Below, in pieces: positions 5,960-6,353 of a DNA stretch of 6,353 bases (position 1 is the stretch's first letter; each line of letters starts with the position of its first letter). Origin of the DNA: Desulfobacteraceae bacterium (lineage in GTDB: Bacteria > Desulfobacterota > Desulfobacteria > Desulfobacterales > BuS5); NCBI GenBank assembly GCA_030592105.1, contig JAUVKE010000159.1:1-6353 (forward strand), given 5' to 3'. The notes beneath the pieces are model-generated. The model searched no databases, had not been told where the DNA came from, and was given only the letters and a program-made list of their open reading frames with translations. A program made the position numbers and the translations under genes.

Positions 5960-6353
5960 ATGAAAAAAAAATATCCTAAAAATTTTTCCTACATTGATTT
6001 TGATTTACGACAGCTGGAAATATTCATCAAGGTCGTTGAACTAAGAAGTTTTTCCAAAGCTGCGGACGCGGTTTGCCGGGCACAGGCATCTGTGAGCGAA
6101 CGTATAGCTACTCTGGAGAATATGGTCGGTGCAAAGTTGCTTGACCGGTTGGGGAGGGATGTCGTTCCCACAAGGGCTGGGGAGCTTCTTTATAAACATT
6201 CTTTAGCTTTATTGGAAATGAAAAAAAATGTTCTCCTGGAGATGAAAGATTTTCTTGGTATCAAACAGGGAGAAATCTTCATTGGCGGAAGTACCATCCC
6301 TGGAGAGTATATTCTGCCAGGGGTCCTGGGCAGATTTTATAAAAAATTTCCTC
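5960..6353 (+). CDS. LysR-type transcriptional regulator, 3' end outside the window
   Basis: An open frame runs from the ATG at 5960 to the window edge (131 codons, no stop), so this is the N-terminal part of a regulator normally about 300 residues long. Residues 15-75 form the LysR winged helix-turn-helix: DLRQLEIFIKVVELRSFSKA, then a recognition helix around ASVSERIATLE, then LLDRLGRDVVPTRAGELLY. A linker helix follows, and the effector-binding domain begins at about 105 with GEIFIGGSTIPGEYILPGVL. The STIPGEYILP start and RLGRxVVPT wing resemble, from memory, the LysR family annotated as selenium-metabolism-associated. That subfamily call is tentative. About 14 extra lysine- and aromatic-rich residues precede the usual start. 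No good ribosome binding site is seen before the ATG or before an in-frame GTG at 5954, so the start is uncertain. It is divergent from qrcA and a natural candidate to control the operon. Confidence 0.85.
   Translation, partial: MKKKYPKNFSYIDFDLRQLEIFIKVVELRSFSKAADAVCRAQASVSERIATLENMVGAKLLDRLGRDVVPTRAGELLYKHSLALLEMKKNVLLEMKDFLGIKQGEIFIGGSTIPGEYILPGVLGRFYKKFP

Noticed and set aside
5989..6171. A 60-codon minus-strand frame opposite the LysR gene
   Set aside because: It is a shadow of the LysR helix-turn-helix region, which is well supported on the plus strand.

Overview
The window carries an almost complete qrcABCD operon on the minus strand. It encodes the Qrc complex, the membrane-bound menaquinone reductase of sulfate-reducing bacteria. 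A divergent, 3'-truncated LysR-type regulator gene lies on the plus strand at the right edge. The Qrc gene order, AT-rich sequence, short lysine-rich regulator N-terminus and compact spacing suggest a Desulfobacterota sulfate reducer, probably of the Desulfobacteraceae type (Desulfobacter, Desulfobacula or Desulfobacterium relatives). The genus is an inference; the Qrc assignment is firm.

Layout in transcription order on the minus strand: a sigma70-like promoter near 5783-5810; qrcA (membrane-anchored multiheme cytochrome c, 5694-5029); a 233-bp gap containing a nested imperfect palindrome (4888-5025) and a smaller dyad; qrcB (Tat-exported molybdopterin-family subunit, 4795-2585); qrcC (four-cluster ferredoxin-like subunit, 2524-1733); a 153-bp gap with a second long-range inverted repeat; qrcD (NrfD-type quinone-binding membrane subunit, 1579-296); a 54-codon membrane protein gene (273-109) with a strong ribosome binding site, missed by ordinary length cutoffs; and a 28-codon fragment (104-18) resembling the N-terminus of a small DUF4258-like protein. 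On the plus strand the LysR-type gene starts at 5960 and runs off the end. The 265-bp divergent control region contains three TCATGA-centred dyads.

Working model from established knowledge of Qrc: periplasmic hydrogenases and formate dehydrogenases reduce the type I cytochrome c3 pool, QrcA takes those electrons, they pass through the QrcB/QrcC iron-sulfur centres, and menaquinone is reduced at QrcD, linking periplasmic H2/formate oxidation to the sulfate-reduction membrane chain. The divergent LysR gene resembles the family annotated as selenium-metabolism-associated. This suggests, without proving, a link between selenium status and the electron entry route used by selenocysteine hydrogenases and formate dehydrogenases.

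No tRNA, rRNA, CRISPR array or transposase gene was seen. The least explained parts are the palindrome between qrcA and qrcB, the small membrane protein after qrcD, and the repeated dyads in the divergent promoter region.
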